Below, piece by piece: positions 8,940 to 18,643 of a stretch of DNA of 64,000 nt (positions within the stretch are counted from its first letter, which is position 1; every line of letters starts with the position of its first letter). The notes beneath the pieces were generated by a model that was not told the DNA's origin, searched no databases, and saw only the letters and a list, made by a program, of their open reading frames with translations. The DNA is from Lachnospiraceae bacterium (GTDB taxonomy: Bacteria > Bacillota > Clostridia > Lachnospirales > Lachnospiraceae): positions 62,001 to 126,000 of the forward strand of contig JAFXFO010000032.1 of assembly GCA_017520425.1 (NCBI GenBank), written 5' to 3'. The position numbers were made by a program, and so were the translations under genes.

Positions 8940-9758
8940 CTATCGTCTTAAATTGTTGGCCTGCTGCATCATCTCATCGGAAGCTGTAATGGCTTTGGAA
9001 TTCAATTCATATGCACGCTGTGCCACAATCATATTGACCATTTCATCCACTACCTGTACATTGGAACCTTCCAAATATCCCTGTACCAGACGACTGGGAG
9101 ATAATGATGTATTGGTAGCTTCGCTCAAGGGCTGACCGCTGGCTGCTGTCTCTGCAAACAATCCGTCCGCCTGCTTCTCCAAACCTGCAGGATTACTAAA
9201 CTGATAGATTCCCAAACGAATGCCCATGGTCTGTGCATTATTACTCTCATCCGGGTAACATAACTCTCCCACAGAATTCACGGTAATATCACTTACCACA
9301 TAATTCTGCGATAAAGCAATACTGTTGCCGTTTACATCCAATACCGGCAAACCTTCCGTGGTACACAACATATTGGTATTGTTAGGACCTAAAGTCCACT
9401 GAAAATTACCGTTTCTGGTATAATAGGCATTGCCATCCTGTCCCTGAATGGTGAAGAAACCTCTTCCGTCGATAGCAAAAGCCGAATCACTCTCATTAGC
9501 CAAAAAAGCGCCCTGCTTGAAAATGGATGTAATGGCTGAATTGCGCACACCCAATCCCACCTGTGCTGCCACCGGTTTCATGGAACCGTCTGCTTTGGTG
9601 GTCTTCTGCTGAATATTCTGATAGAGTAAGGATTTGAATTCATTCACCTCGGTCTTATAACCGGTGGTATTTACATTGGATAAATTGTTAGCAATCGTAT
9701 CCACATTTGTCTGCTGGGCAATCATACCGGTTGCCGCAGTCCATAAACTTCTAACCAT
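8940..9758 (-). CDS. flgG: Flagellar rod/hook-basal body protein, FlgG/FlhP type
   Basis: 272 aa protein of the FlgG/FlgF family. It has the N-terminal rod motif (ANNLSNVNTTGYKTE, residues about 28-42), a central D1-like domain and the C-terminal motif SNVQVVDEMVNMIVAQRAYE that packs in the rod coiled-coil core. It builds the distal rod outside the membrane after export by the flagellar type III apparatus. It lies 20 nt downstream of a paralogue and upstream of FlgJ. The synteny with mreB matches Bacillus subtilis mbl-flhO-flhP, so FlhP is the nearest equivalent name. Confidence 0.92.
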   Translation of the reverse strand: MVRSLWTAATGMIAQQTNVDTIANNLSNVNTTGYKTEVNEFKSLLYQNIQQKTTKADGSMKPVAAQVGLGVRNSAITSIFKQGAFLANESDSAFAIDGRGFFTIQGQDGNAYYTRNGNFQWTLGPNNTNMLCTTEGLPVLDVNGNSIALSQNYVVSDITVNSVGELCYPDESNNAQTMGIRLGIYQFSNPAGLEKQADGLFAETAASGQPLSEATNTSLSPSRLVQGYLEGSNVQVVDEMVNMIVAQRAYELNSKAITASDEMMQQANNLRR

Positions 9759-9778
9759 CTACATCCCTACCTTTCCCA

Positions 9779-10558
9779 TTACTGTAATTTGCCCAGCTGG
9801 TTTACTGCTATCTCCAGACTGGCATCATAGGTTTGCATGATTTTCTGGTTGGTCTCATAGGCACGTGTTACACTAATCATATTGACCATCTCTGTAACCA
9901 CCTGCACATTGGACATTTCCAGATAACCGGAATTGACCTTTGCACTGCTTTCTATCACCTTGGCACCTTCCTTAGGTTGATAAAAAGTATCTCCGTATTT
10001 CATCAGATAGTCGTAATCCTCAAAATCCACAATCTGAAGCTGCGCAACCACTCTGTCATGCTGGGTAATATTGCCCAGCTCATCTATATGTGCATCCGCC
10101 AAGGTATCCAGCTGAATGGGCTGACTGCTTGTGCTCAGCACCTTCTGACCATCCTTGGTCACCAGATATCCGTCCACATCCAAAGTGAAAGAACCGGAAC
10201 GGGTGTATTTGGTATCGGTTTCGCCGGCACTATTGATATACTCTACTGCAAAGAAACCGTCGCCACCCAGTGCCAAATCAAAGGTATTGCCTGTAACTCT
10301 GAAAGAACCCTGTGTAAAGTCGGTATAATTCTCCCCTATCTTTACACCCGGATTGTTCACTCCGATACGCTGGATGTTCTCCAGCCCTACGGAATTGTCT
10401 TTAATCTTATATGCCAATACATCTCCAAAGCTCTGACTGGTAGAACCTTCCTTCTTGAAGCCCACCGTGGAGGCATTTGCCAGATTGTTGGTCAATATAT
10501 CCATTCTGTTTTGTTCATTACGTAATCCTGTATGAACGGTATACAAACCCTTTAACAT
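9779..10558 (-). CDS. flgF: Flagellar rod/hook-basal body protein, FlgF/FlhO type
   Basis: 259 aa paralogue of the downstream rod protein. The N-terminal motif is TNNLANASTVGFKKEG and the C-terminal motif is SNVQVVTEMVNMISVTRAYE, with a variable centre containing ALGGDGFFAVEY. Exported through the flagellar apparatus to form part of the rod. It starts after a strong AGGAGG site, 53 nt downstream of mreB. It corresponds positionally to FlhO of Bacillus. Discrimination between FlgF and FlgG functions from sequence alone is uncertain. Confidence 0.9.
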   Translation of the reverse strand: MLKGLYTVHTGLRNEQNRMDILTNNLANASTVGFKKEGSTSQSFGDVLAYKIKDNSVGLENIQRIGVNNPGVKIGENYTDFTQGSFRVTGNTFDLALGGDGFFAVEYINSAGETDTKYTRSGSFTLDVDGYLVTKDGQKVLSTSSQPIQLDTLADAHIDELGNITQHDRVVAQLQIVDFEDYDYLMKYGDTFYQPKEGAKVIESSAKVNSGYLEMSNVQVVTEMVNMISVTRAYETNQKIMQTYDASLEIAVNQLGKLQ

Positions 10559-10611
10559 AACATCCTCCTTTGTATCTTAATGATTGGTCAGCCCTTGAAA
10601 ATATACTGCTC

Positions 10612-11604
10612 TTAATCCTCCCTGTAACCTGCCAGGAACTCTACATACTTGCCGGTACCTACCGCTACTGCTGTCATAGGGTCTTCGGCAGTCATGGTGT
10701 TAATGCCTGTTTTAGAAGAAATAAGCTCCTCCAAGCCGCGAAGAAGGCTTCCGCCACCGGTAAGTACAATACCTCTGTCTGCAATATCTGCTGCCAACTC
10801 CGGGGGAGTCTTTTCCAAAACGCTGTGGATGGTTTCTACGATCTGTGCGGTGATTTCCTTCAACGCTTCTTCGGTTTCTTCGGAAGAAACTCTTACGGTC
10901 TTAGGCAAACCGGTCACCAGATTACGTCCGCGTACATCCATATAATCTGCTTCCACTCTGGGATAGCAGGAACCAATCTTTATCTTCATATCCTCTGCGG
11001 TTCTTTCACCAATCAGAAGATTATGTTTCTTTCTCATATAACGTACGATAGCTTCGTCAAAATCATCGCCCGCCACCTTGATAGAGGCACTTACTACGGT
11101 ACCGCCCAAAGAAATAACTGCAATATCAGAAGTACCGCCACCGATATCTACAATCATGTTGCCGCAGGGCTTGGAAATATCAATACCTGCACCAATTGCT
11201 GCTGCAATAGGCTCCTCGATAATGGACACCTCTCTTGCACCTGCCTGATAGGTAGCATCCTCTACTGCTTTCTTCTCTACTTCCGTAACTCCGCTGGGCA
11301 CACAAACCGCGATACGGGGCTTACGGAACATTCTCTTGCCAAGTGCCTTCTGGATGAAGTACTTCATCATCTTCTCGGTCACGGTATAGTCTGAAATAAC
11401 ACCCTGACGTAAGGGTCTTACTGCGATAATATTGCCGGGAGTTCTACCAAGCATCAGTCTGGCATCCTCTCCGATAGCCTTAATCTTATTGGTATCTCTG
11501 TCAAAAGCCACTACTGAAGGCTCCTTTAACACAACACCTTTTCCTCTAATGTAAACCAGAATACTGGCTGTTCCCAAATCAATTCCGATATCTGTACACT
11601 GCAT
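10612..11604 (-). CDS. mbl: MreB/Mbl-family actin-like rod-shape protein
   Basis: Bacterial actin homologue that guides lateral peptidoglycan synthesis at the membrane. It shows the phosphate 1 motif DIGIDLGTASILVY, phosphate 2 NMIVDIGGGTSDIAV and the adenosine motif GIVLTGGGSLLRGLEE. The ATG at 11604 (MQCTDIGIDLG) is preferred over an upstream ATG at 11655 because AGGAAGGG precedes it and family members start here, giving 330 aa. The following flhO-flhP-like genes point to Mbl rather than the MreB of the mreBCD cluster. Family members are close, so the exact paralogue name is uncertain. Confidence 0.92.
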   Translation of the reverse strand: MQCTDIGIDLGTASILVYIRGKGVVLKEPSVVAFDRDTNKIKAIGEDARLMLGRTPGNIIAVRPLRQGVISDYTVTEKMMKYFIQKALGKRMFRKPRIAVCVPSGVTEVEKKAVEDATYQAGAREVSIIEEPIAAAIGAGIDISKPCGNMIVDIGGGTSDIAVISLGGTVVSASIKVAGDDFDEAIVRYMRKKHNLLIGERTAEDMKIKIGSCYPRVEADYMDVRGRNLVTGLPKTVRVSSEETEEALKEITAQIVETIHSVLEKTPPELAADIADRGIVLTGGGSLLRGLEELISSKTGINTMTAEDPMTAVAVGTGKYVEFLAGYRED

Positions 11605-11754
11605 ATCCTTTTCCCTTCCTGATCTATTTTTATTAATGTTTATATTTTGATTCACATCGGCAAACCATTCTGAATAGTTTCCACCACGTATAGTTTACAT
11701 TCAGATACAGGAAAATGCAAGTACTTCAATATTCTTTCGTAAAAATTAATATTT

Positions 11755-11799
11755 AAAAACGCGAAAAAGAGAACGGTTCCTTCCGCTCGCCTTTTCGCG
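11755..11799 (-). terminator. Rho-independent terminator of the uvrBA operon
   Basis: On the minus strand, arms CGCGAAAAGGCGAGCGG and CCGTTCTCTTTTTCGCG form an imperfect stem around a short loop, followed by TTTTT. It lies about 50 nt past the uvrA stop codon and separates it from mreB. The surrounding 245 bp between mreB and uvrA holds no other gene that I can support. Confidence 0.8.
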
Positions 11800-11848
11800 T
11801 CCCTGCTTTGTACAATATTTATCGACAAATAATTACAAAACTTAATAC

Positions 11849-14692
11849 CTATAACATTTTCTTCACATATTTTCCTGTATAAGAAGAAGGATGCTTCGCA
11901 ATCTCCTCCGGTGTACCGGTAGCGATAACCGTACCGCCTCCGTCTCCTCCTTCCGGTCCGATATCTATGATATAATCCGCCGTCTTAATCACGTCCAGAT
12001 TGTGCTCTATGACAACCACTGTATTGCCGCCGTCGGCCAGACGGTGGAGTATCTCTATCAGTTTATGCACATCTGCAAAATGCAGGCCTGTAGTAGGTTC
12101 ATCCAGAATATAGATAGTTTTGCCCGTACTTCTGCGGGATAGTTCCGTAGCCAGCTTGATACGCTGTGCTTCTCCTCCCGAAAGAGTGGTGGAAGGCTGT
12201 CCCAGCTTAATGTAAGACAGTCCCACATCATTCAGGGTTTCAATCTTACGTTTTACGGAAGGCACATTCTCAAAGAAGGTCACTGCTTCCTCCACGGTCA
12301 TATCCAATACATCAAAGATGCTCTTACCCTTATACTTTACATCCAGGGTTTCCCTGTTATAACGCTTTCCGCCGCACACCTCACAGGGCACGTATACATC
12401 CGCCAGGAAATGCATCTCTATCTTAATAATACCGTCACCGCTGCAGGCCTCACAGCGTCCGCCTTTGACATTAAAGCTGAAACGACCCTTGCTGTATCCC
12501 TTAGCTTTGGCATCCACGGTGGAGGCAAACAAATCACGTATCATATCAAACACACCGGTATAGGTGGCCGGATTGGAACGGGGCGTCCTGCCGATGGGGG
12601 ACTGGTCAATATCAATTACCTTATCCAACTGCTCCAAGCCTTCAATTCCTTTGTGTCTGCCCGGAATGATACGGGCACGATTTAAGGTACGGGCCAGCTT
12701 CTTGTAAAGAATCTCGTTCACCAGGGAACTCTTTCCGGAACCGGACACACCGGTAACACAGGTCATCACACCAAGGGGAAACTCCACATCAATATTCTTC
12801 AGATTGTTTTCCTGTGCACCCAGTACTTTTATGGTACCGGTAGGTTTTCTGCGCATCTTAGGAACCGGTATCTTTAACTCACCGCTCAGATACTTACCCG
12901 TAATGGACTCCGGTACCTTCATAATATCCTCTGCCGTACCGGTAGCTACTACTTCTCCGCCGTGGGAGCCGGCACCGGGGCCGATATCTACGATGTAATC
13001 CGCCGCCCGCATGGTATCCTCGTCATGCTCTACCACGATTAAAGTATTGCCCAAATCCTTCAGACGCTTCAAAGCATCCAGAAGCTTGTCATTGTCCCTC
13101 TGATGCAGACCGATACTGGGTTCATCCAGAATATAGCACACACCTACCAGTCCGGAACCGATCTGTGTAGCCAGACGGATACGCTGTGCTTCGCCGCCGG
13201 ACAGCGTGGCTGTTCCCCGGGCAAGGGATAAATAATCCAGACCTACATTTACCAAAAATCCCACTCTGGCGCGGATCTCCTTCAAAATCTGATGGCCGAT
13301 TAATTCCTGTTGCTTGGTTAACTGCATGTCCTTCAGGAACTCTGCCAGCTTACCAATGGACATGGAAGTAATCTCATAAATATTCTTATCACATACGGTG
13401 ACAGCCAGAGACTCCTGCTTCAGACGCATACCGTCGCAAAGTTTACAGGGTGTAATCCGCATAAAGCTTTCATACTCTGCCTTGGCACTTTCCGAGAAAG
13501 TCTCCTTATAGCGGCGCTCCACATTACGAATCAAACCGTCAAAGACAATGGGATATACTCCCTTGCCTCTCTGGCCTTCGTAATACACATCCACGGATAC
13601 ATCCGTACCGTATAACAATATCTTCTTAATCTCCTCCGTATACTCTTCAAAAGGTGTATCCAAATCAAAGTGAAAACGGTCGCACAAAGCCCGTAACATA
13701 GCATTGGTAAAGCTCCCCTTATCTCCGCAGGACTGCCAGCCCATCACCGCAATAGCTCCCTGCTTAATACTCCTGCTCATATCCGGGATCATCAGCTCCA
13801 CGTCAAATTCCATCTTGTAGCCCAAGCCGAAACAATCCGGGCAGGCTCCGAAGGGATTGTTGAAGGAAAAGCTGCGGGGCTCTACCTCACTAATGCTGAC
13901 ACCGCAATCGGGACAGGAAAAGCTCTGACTGAAGGTCAATGTATCCCCGTCTATGATGTCCACCATGAGCAGTCCTTCTGCCAAATCCAAAGCAGTTTCT
14001 ATGGAGTCCGTCAGACGCTTCTGGATACCTTCCCTTACAATCAGTCGGTCCACCACGATTTCAATATTGTGCTTAATATTTTTATCCAGTTCGATTTCCT
14101 CAGAAAGCTCATATAGATTACCATCCACCCGCACTCTGACGAAACCGCTTCTCTTGGCTCTGTCAAAGACCTTTTCATGGCGTCCCTTTTTGCCTCTTAC
14201 CACCGGTGCCAAAAGTTGCAGACGGGTACCTTCTCCCTGCTCCATAATCTGGTCCACCATCTGATCCACGGTCTGCTTGGCTATGACTCTGCCGCATTTG
14301 GGACAATGGGGGATACCGATACGGGCATACAACAGTCGGAAATAATCATAAATCTCCGTCACTGTACCAACGGTAGAACGGGGATTACGGTTAGTGGACT
14401 TCTGGTCAATGGAGATAGCCGGAGACAAGCCCTCTATCTGATCCACATTGGGCTTCTCCATCTGCCCCAGGAACTGGCGTGCATAGGAGGACAAGGACTC
14501 CATATAACGTCTCTGTCCCTCTGCATAGATGGTATCGAACGCAAGCGATGACTTACCCGATCCGGACATACCGGTCAGTACCACAAATTCATTTCTGGGA
14601 ATATCCACATCGATTCCCTTTAAATTATGCTCATGTGCTCCCCGTATCTTAATAAAGTCTCTACGGGGAAGCATTTTCTTTGCTTCTTCCAT
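11849..14692 (-). CDS. uvrA: Excinuclease ABC subunit A (UvrA)
   Basis: Damage-recognition ATPase of nucleotide excision repair; works as a dimer with UvrB. The 947 aa protein has the first Walker [10 protein letters not shown] at residues 41-49 and the second ([15 protein letters not shown]) in the C-terminal half. Two ABC signatures are present ([34 protein letters not shown]), with CxxC zinc modules such as CPKCGRV and CEACSGDG. Length and order are normal. It lies 26 nt downstream of uvrB. The start has an AGAGGAA site. Confidence 0.98.
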   Translation of the reverse strand: MEEAKKMLPRRDFIKIRGAHEHNLKGIDVDIPRNEFVVLTGMSGSGKSSLAFDTIYAEGQRRYMESLSSYARQFLGQMEKPNVDQIEGLSPAISIDQKSTNRNPRSTVGTVTEIYDYFRLLYARIGIPHCPKCGRVIAKQTVDQMVDQIMEQGEGTRLQLLAPVVRGKKGRHEKVFDRAKRSGFVRVRVDGNLYELSEEIELDKNIKHNIEIVVDRLIVREGIQKRLTDSIETALDLAEGLLMVDIIDGDTLTFSQSFSCPDCGVSISEVEPRSFSFNNPFGACPDCFGLGYKMEFDVELMIPDMSRSIKQGAIAVMGWQSCGDKGSFTNAMLRALCDRFHFDLDTPFEEYTEEIKKILLYGTDVSVDVYYEGQRGKGVYPIVFDGLIRNVERRYKETFSESAKAEYESFMRITPCKLCDGMRLKQESLAVTVCDKNIYEITSMSIGKLAEFLKDMQLTKQQELIGHQILKEIRARVGFLVNVGLDYLSLARGTATLSGGEAQRIRLATQIGSGLVGVCYILDEPSIGLHQRDNDKLLDALKRLKDLGNTLIVVEHDEDTMRAADYIVDIGPGAGSHGGEVVATGTAEDIMKVPESITGKYLSGELKIPVPKMRRKPTGTIKVLGAQENNLKNIDVEFPLGVMTCVTGVSGSGKSSLVNEILYKKLARTLNRARIIPGRHKGIEGLEQLDKVIDIDQSPIGRTPRSNPATYTGVFDMIRDLFASTVDAKAKGYSKGRFSFNVKGGRCEACSGDGIIKIEMHFLADVYVPCEVCGGKRYNRETLDVKYKGKSIFDVLDMTVEEAVTFFENVPSVKRKIETLNDVGLSYIKLGQPSTTLSGGEAQRIKLATELSRRSTGKTIYILDEPTTGLHFADVHKLIEILHRLADGGNTVVVIEHNLDVIKTADYIIDIGPEGGDGGGTVIATGTPEEIAKHPSSYTGKYVKKML

Positions 14693-14718
14693 GATTTCCT
14701 CTTCTCTCTTAAAACACT

Positions 14719-16719
14719 CTATTCTTCATCCAATTCCTGAAGCTTTTTCTTCAGCTCCAGCATCTTGTCACGAAGCTCTGCAGCCGCTTCGAAATTCAGC
14801 TCCGTAGCCGCCTTCTGCATCTTCTTCTGCACCTCTCCGATAAGCTTCTCTAACTCCTTGCGGCTCATGGATTCGGGATCCTTTTCAAACTTCACTTCTT
14901 CCGCGGCAATAGCTCTGGAAATACTGATCAAGTCACGCACTGCCTTCTTAATGGTCTGTGGGGTAATGCCGTGCTCCTCATTGTACTTCATCTGAATCTC
15001 ACGACGTCTGTTGGTCTCATCCAAAGCGATTCGCATGGAATCCGTAATCATATCCGCATACATAATGACACGGCCCTCTGCATTACGGGCTGCACGTCCC
15101 ACGGTCTGTATCAGCGAGGTGGCACTACGTAAGAACCCTTCCTTATCAGCATCCAGGATGGCCACCAGGGAAATCTCCGGAATATCCAGGCCCTCTCGAA
15201 GCAGGTTAATACCCACCAGTACATCAAACACATCCAGACGCATATCACGGATGATCTCCGCGCGCTCCAGGGTATCAATATCCGCATGCAGGTACCTGAC
15301 ACGGATGCCCACATCCTTCATATATTCGGTCAAATCCTCTGCCATCCGCTTGGTCAGGGTGGTAATCAGCACCTTATTATGCTTCTCCACTTCCTTGTTT
15401 ACTTCTCCGATCAAATCATCAATCTGCCCCTCCACCGGACGCACATCCACCTGAGGGTCCAAAAGCCCCGTGGGACGGATAATCTGCTCCGTACGAAGAA
15501 GCTCATGCTCCTCCTCGTACACAGAAGGGGTGGCAGACACAAACATCATCTGGTCAATATGATTCTCAAACTCTTCAAAATTCAGCGGTCTGTTGTCCAA
15601 TGCGGAAGGCAGACGAAAGCCATAATCCACCAAAGTCTGTTTACGGGAACGGTCCCCTGCAAACATACCGCGAATCTGGGGAATGGTCATATGTGACTCA
15701 TCTATAATAATCAAACAGTCATCCTTAAAATAATCCATCAGGGTCATGGGTGTGGCCCCCGGCTCCAAGAAATTCAGATGTCTGGAATAGTTCTCAATAC
15801 CGGAACAAAAACCGGTCTCCCTCATCATTTCGATATCAAAATTGGTCCTCTCGGAAATACGCTGGGCTTCAATCAGCTTATCCTCGCCCTTAAAATACTG
15901 AATCCGCTCCTTCAGCTCTATCTCAATATTGTCACAGGCCTTCTGAATCTTCTCCGGCGCCACTACATAATGGGAGGCCGGGAAAATGGATATATGATTC
16001 AACGCCGCATGCACCTTGCCGGTGAGAGGCTCCACCTCCGTGATACGGTCGATTTCATCGCCGAAAAACTCCACACGGATCAGATAATCGCCGCCCTGTG
16101 CCGGATAAATCTCCACCACATCCCCACGCACACGGAAGGTACCGCGCTGCACATCCAAATCATTTCTGTCATACTGGATATCAATCAACTCCCGGATGAC
16201 CTGATCCCTATCCTTCAGCATGCCGGGACGCAAGGATACAATCATGTCCTGATATTCGTCCGGGCTTCCCAAGCCGTATATACAGGACACACTGGCCACT
16301 ACGATGACATCTTTTCTCTCAGAAAGAGAAGCCGTAGCAGACAAACGCAGCTTATCTATTTCCTCATTGATGGAGGAATCCTTGGCAATATAGGTATCCG
16401 AAGAGGGCACATAAGCCTCCGGCTGATAATAATCGTAGTAGGACACAAAGTACTCCACCGCATTTTCCGGGAAGAACTCCTTAAACTCCCCGTAAAGCTG
16501 TCCGGCCAAAGTCTTATTATGTGCAATAATCAGGGTGGGCTTATTTAACGCCGCAATCACGTTAGCCATGGTAAAGGTCTTACCGGAACCGGTGACACCC
16601 AGCAAGGTCTGAAACTGATTGCCCTGCTTAAAACCCTCCACCAGCTCAGCAATGGCCTGTGGCTGGTCACCGGTGGGTGCAAATTCGCTATGAAGTTTGA
16701 AAACCTGTTCCTGTGCCAT
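14719..16719 (-). CDS. uvrB: Excinuclease ABC subunit B (UvrB)
   Basis: Helicase-like damage-verification subunit of nucleotide excision repair; loads onto DNA with UvrA and recruits UvrC. Walker A is GVTGSGKT at residues 41-48, followed by a tyrosine-rich beta-hairpin region ([13 protein letters not shown]). Other motifs are [30 protein letters not shown] and [14 protein letters not shown]-terminal UVR motif binds UvrC or UvrA. The ATG at 16719 is selected because AGGAGG lies 6 nt upstream, giving 666 aa. An upstream in-frame ATG at 16752 lacks such a site. The promoter overlaps a LexA-type operator. Confidence 0.98.
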   Translation of the reverse strand: MAQEQVFKLHSEFAPTGDQPQAIAELVEGFKQGNQFQTLLGVTGSGKTFTMANVIAALNKPTLIIAHNKTLAGQLYGEFKEFFPENAVEYFVSYYDYYQPEAYVPSSDTYIAKDSSINEEIDKLRLSATASLSERKDVIVVASVSCIYGLGSPDEYQDMIVSLRPGMLKDRDQVIRELIDIQYDRNDLDVQRGTFRVRGDVVEIYPAQGGDYLIRVEFFGDEIDRITEVEPLTGKVHAALNHISIFPASHYVVAPEKIQKACDNIEIELKERIQYFKGEDKLIEAQRISERTNFDIEMMRETGFCSGIENYSRHLNFLEPGATPMTLMDYFKDDCLIIIDESHMTIPQIRGMFAGDRSRKQTLVDYGFRLPSALDNRPLNFEEFENHIDQMMFVSATPSVYEEEHELLRTEQIIRPTGLLDPQVDVRPVEGQIDDLIGEVNKEVEKHNKVLITTLTKRMAEDLTEYMKDVGIRVRYLHADIDTLERAEIIRDMRLDVFDVLVGINLLREGLDIPEISLVAILDADKEGFLRSATSLIQTVGRAARNAEGRVIMYADMITDSMRIALDETNRRREIQMKYNEEHGITPQTIKKAVRDLISISRAIAAEEVKFEKDPESMSRKELEKLIGEVQKKMQKAATELNFEAAAELRDKMLELKKKLQELDEE

Positions 16720-16807
16720 ACAAGCCTCCTGATGTATCTTAAAAACTATCACTCTATATCATATACATTTTTACGCAAAATACAAGCGTGTAAAATGCGA
16801 CCATCTC

Positions 16808-16836
16808 ATTATAGCACATCCTTACACGCTTTGCAA
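16808..16836 (-). promoter_or_regulatory. SigA-type promoter of uvrB
   Basis: Minus-strand -35 TTGCAA (16831-16836) and -10 TATAAT (16808-16813) with a 17-bp spacer and an upstream TG (extended -10). A 10-bp inverted repeat (AAGCGTGTAA at 16784-16793, TTACACGCTT at 16822-16831) flanks the -10. Confidence 0.75.
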
Positions 16837-16847
16837 ACATTTGTTCT
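16834..16847 (-). promoter_or_regulatory. LexA/DinR-type SOS operator of uvrBA
   Basis: Minus-strand AGAACAAATGTTTG fits the Bacillus-type SOS box CGAACRNRYGTTYC at every position except the two outermost. It overlaps the -35 of the uvrB promoter, where LexA would block RNA polymerase. uvrBA is a standard SOS target in Firmicutes. Confidence 0.7.
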
Positions 16848-16851
16848 ATTT

Positions 16852-17358
16852 TTAATACTCTACATTCAAACCGATATGGCTCATCACCGTATTACAAAGT
16901 TTTTTATCTAATCTGATATTATTTACAAGCATAATGTCTAAGCATTCTTTTACATCCATTTGCTGTATCATCCCTTTATCATATGCCAGTAACAAAATAC
17001 CTACTGTACCGATGAATCTTACATTCAACTTCCTTGCCACGCTGCGTCCTTTATGTTCATCCATCAATAACAAATCAGCCTTCTGTTCATCATACATAAT
17101 AAGTGCTTCGCTTTCACCGGCATCCAATCCTGTAACACTCCGCAAAACACTCACCGACTTTACATTTTCTACTGCAACCACAGCAAGGAAACTTATCGTT
17201 TTAATCGTCTCTGCTTCTTGGGCAAATACCGTATTCTCGGTCAATTCTCTATATACCGCTTCAGGAACCAACACCTTTCCATACAGCTTTTCCAGCAACT
17301 CTAAACAATTTGCCTTTAATAACGCTATAATTGGTGTTGTATCCGAAATAACAATCAT
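16852..17358 (-). CDS. DUF3368 PIN-like putative toxin
   Basis: 168 aa protein resembling the DUF3368 branch of PIN-domain nucleases. The N-terminus ISDTTPIIALL carries the first metal-binding Asp, GLDAGESEALIMY gives the central acidic cluster and LLMDEHKGRSVA the later Asp. Such proteins are predicted RNases paired with UPF0175 antitoxins. Here the start codon overlaps the stop of a UPF0175 gene by 4 nt (ATGA), implying translational coupling. Toxicity is inferred from family and pairing only. It lies just upstream of the uvrB promoter, on the same strand. Confidence 0.82.
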   Translation of the reverse strand: MIVISDTTPIIALLKANCLELLEKLYGKVLVPEAVYRELTENTVFAQEAETIKTISFLAVVAVENVKSVSVLRSVTGLDAGESEALIMYDEQKADLLLMDEHKGRSVARKLNVRFIGTVGILLLAYDKGMIQQMDVKECLDIMLVNNIRLDKKLCNTVMSHIGLNVEY

Positions 17359-17630
17359 TCCATCACTTCCTTCAAGTAATCTACTGTTGATATCTCTTCT
17401 TCAATTTCCTCATCGGTCATTTGGATATAAGGAAGCCCCAATTTACCATACAGTGTTATCAAGTCCAGCTTATATATTCCAAGAATCTCAGCCGCCTTAC
17501 CATGAGATATGACACCATCGTGTATATATGGATAAAGAATCATCGCATTTCTCATAAGCTGTTCATCTTTATCCTTTGTCATAACATACGTTACCATCGC
17601 CTCCGGCATTTCTAAATTCACAACTGCCAT
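17355..17630 (-). CDS. UPF0175-family putative antitoxin
   Basis: 91 aa protein with a short N-terminal beta segment (VVNLEMPEAMVTYV). A helical HTH-like part follows: DGVISHGKAAEILGIYKLDL, where other members read SxGKAAELLGI. The acidic C-terminus is TDEEIEEEISTVDYL. UPF0175 proteins are usually encoded directly before DUF3368 PIN-like partners, as here with a 4-nt overlap. A clear GGAAGGG site precedes the ATG. Autoregulation through the HTH-like part is possible but not shown. Confidence 0.82.
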   Translation of the reverse strand: MAVVNLEMPEAMVTYVMTKDKDEQLMRNAMILYPYIHDGVISHGKAAEILGIYKLDLITLYGKLGLPYIQMTDEEIEEEISTVDYLKEVME

Positions 17631-17681
17631 AATAAACCCTTCCTTTCCCTCTTATTTATATTACAAACCCTTATAACCATA

Positions 17682-18611
17682 TTATAGCAAATTTTTCTTA
17701 TAAGTACACTTAAATTTCTCAAACCTCATAACAATCCTCAACTTCTCCCCCACCAGTTCCGCTTCCATGCTTCCCTTCATTTTCTCCACAAACTCCTTGG
17801 CGATGGTCAGGCCCAGTCCGGTGGAGCCTTGGGTACGGGAAGCATCCGGTGTGTAGAACCGTTCAAACAAACGCTCCACATCCGATACATTTAAATCTTC
17901 CACATCATTGGCAAAGCATATCTCCACTTCTCCTTCCCTCTCATAAACAGATACTTCCAAACAGCCTTTTGCATATCTTACTGCGTTCTGGAGGAGATTC
18001 TGTAAGACTCTTTGCATAGCGTTTACATTGCCCCTAATCTCTAACGGTCCTTGGGGAATATTAACCTCCACTTCCAGCTGCCGCTTCTCTAATTCCGGAT
18101 AAGCATCCGCTAACGCTTCACGTAGCAACTTGGTCACTTCTATATTCTCCAAGGAAAGCGAATAATCCGTGGATGTGACCTTAGTATACTCATAAAACTG
18201 GGTAATCAGCTCCTGCAGACGTTCTGCTTTCCTGATAACCGTCTGCAAATCCTCCCGGTCCTCCGGGCTTAAATTGCCGGTCTCCATAATACGCAGATAT
18301 CCTAACATGGAGGTCAGGGGGGTACGCAGGTCATGACTGATATTCTCAATCTGCTGCTTCAATTCCTTTTCTCTTTTTGCGTACATATTTTTATGTTCAC
18401 GGATGACCTGGAGGGATTCATTCATCACCATCAGAAGCTCCTCCGCATCCTTATCCGGCACTGTCAGCTTTACGATACGGTTCTCTTCCAGCTCTCTGTT
18501 GATTTCCTTCAGCTGCTTTCCGGCACCTTTCAGTGCCTTTTTCAAAGAAAGAAGGCGCACTAAAAGATAAAGCACTGCTATCGTCAAAACCACTATAATC
18601 AAATATACCAT
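17682..18611 (-). CDS. Sensor histidine kinase
   Basis: 309 aa membrane-anchored kinase, the last gene of a regulator-transporter module. It has one N-terminal transmembrane helix (residues about 2-20), a linker coiled coil, a HisKA dimerisation domain with phosphoacceptor His93 (ISHDLRTPLTSMLGY) and a HATPase_c domain with N-box NLLQNAVRYAKG and G-box GSTGLGLTIAKEF. There is no extracellular sensing domain, so it may sense within the membrane or through the ABC permease next to it, as in Bce-type systems. It follows the permease by 32 nt. The partner regulator is encoded at 20425-21120. Confidence 0.9.
   Translation of the reverse strand: MVYLIIVVLTIAVLYLLVRLLSLKKALKGAGKQLKEINRELEENRIVKLTVPDKDAEELLMVMNESLQVIREHKNMYAKREKELKQQIENISHDLRTPLTSMLGYLRIMETGNLSPEDREDLQTVIRKAERLQELITQFYEYTKVTSTDYSLSLENIEVTKLLREALADAYPELEKRQLEVEVNIPQGPLEIRGNVNAMQRVLQNLLQNAVRYAKGCLEVSVYEREGEVEICFANDVEDLNVSDVERLFERFYTPDASRTQGSTGLGLTIAKEFVEKMKGSMEAELVGEKLRIVMRFEKFKCTYKKNLL
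17691..17699 (-). promoter_or_regulatory. Extended -10 promoter before the UPF0175/DUF3368 pair
   Basis: Minus-strand TGCTATAAT (a TGn-extended perfect -10) lies about 60 nt upstream of the antitoxin start, just past the end of the histidine kinase gene. No good -35 is seen at the expected distance. Confidence 0.45.
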
Positions 18612-18643
18612 TTTGCGCCCTCCTTTCTTTTCATTTTACTAAT

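Noticed and set aside
16784-16831. Inverted repeat at the uvrB leader as the terminator of the DUF3368 gene.
   Set aside because: Loop of 28 nt, no T tract, and it contains the uvrB -10; operator or leader structure is more likely.
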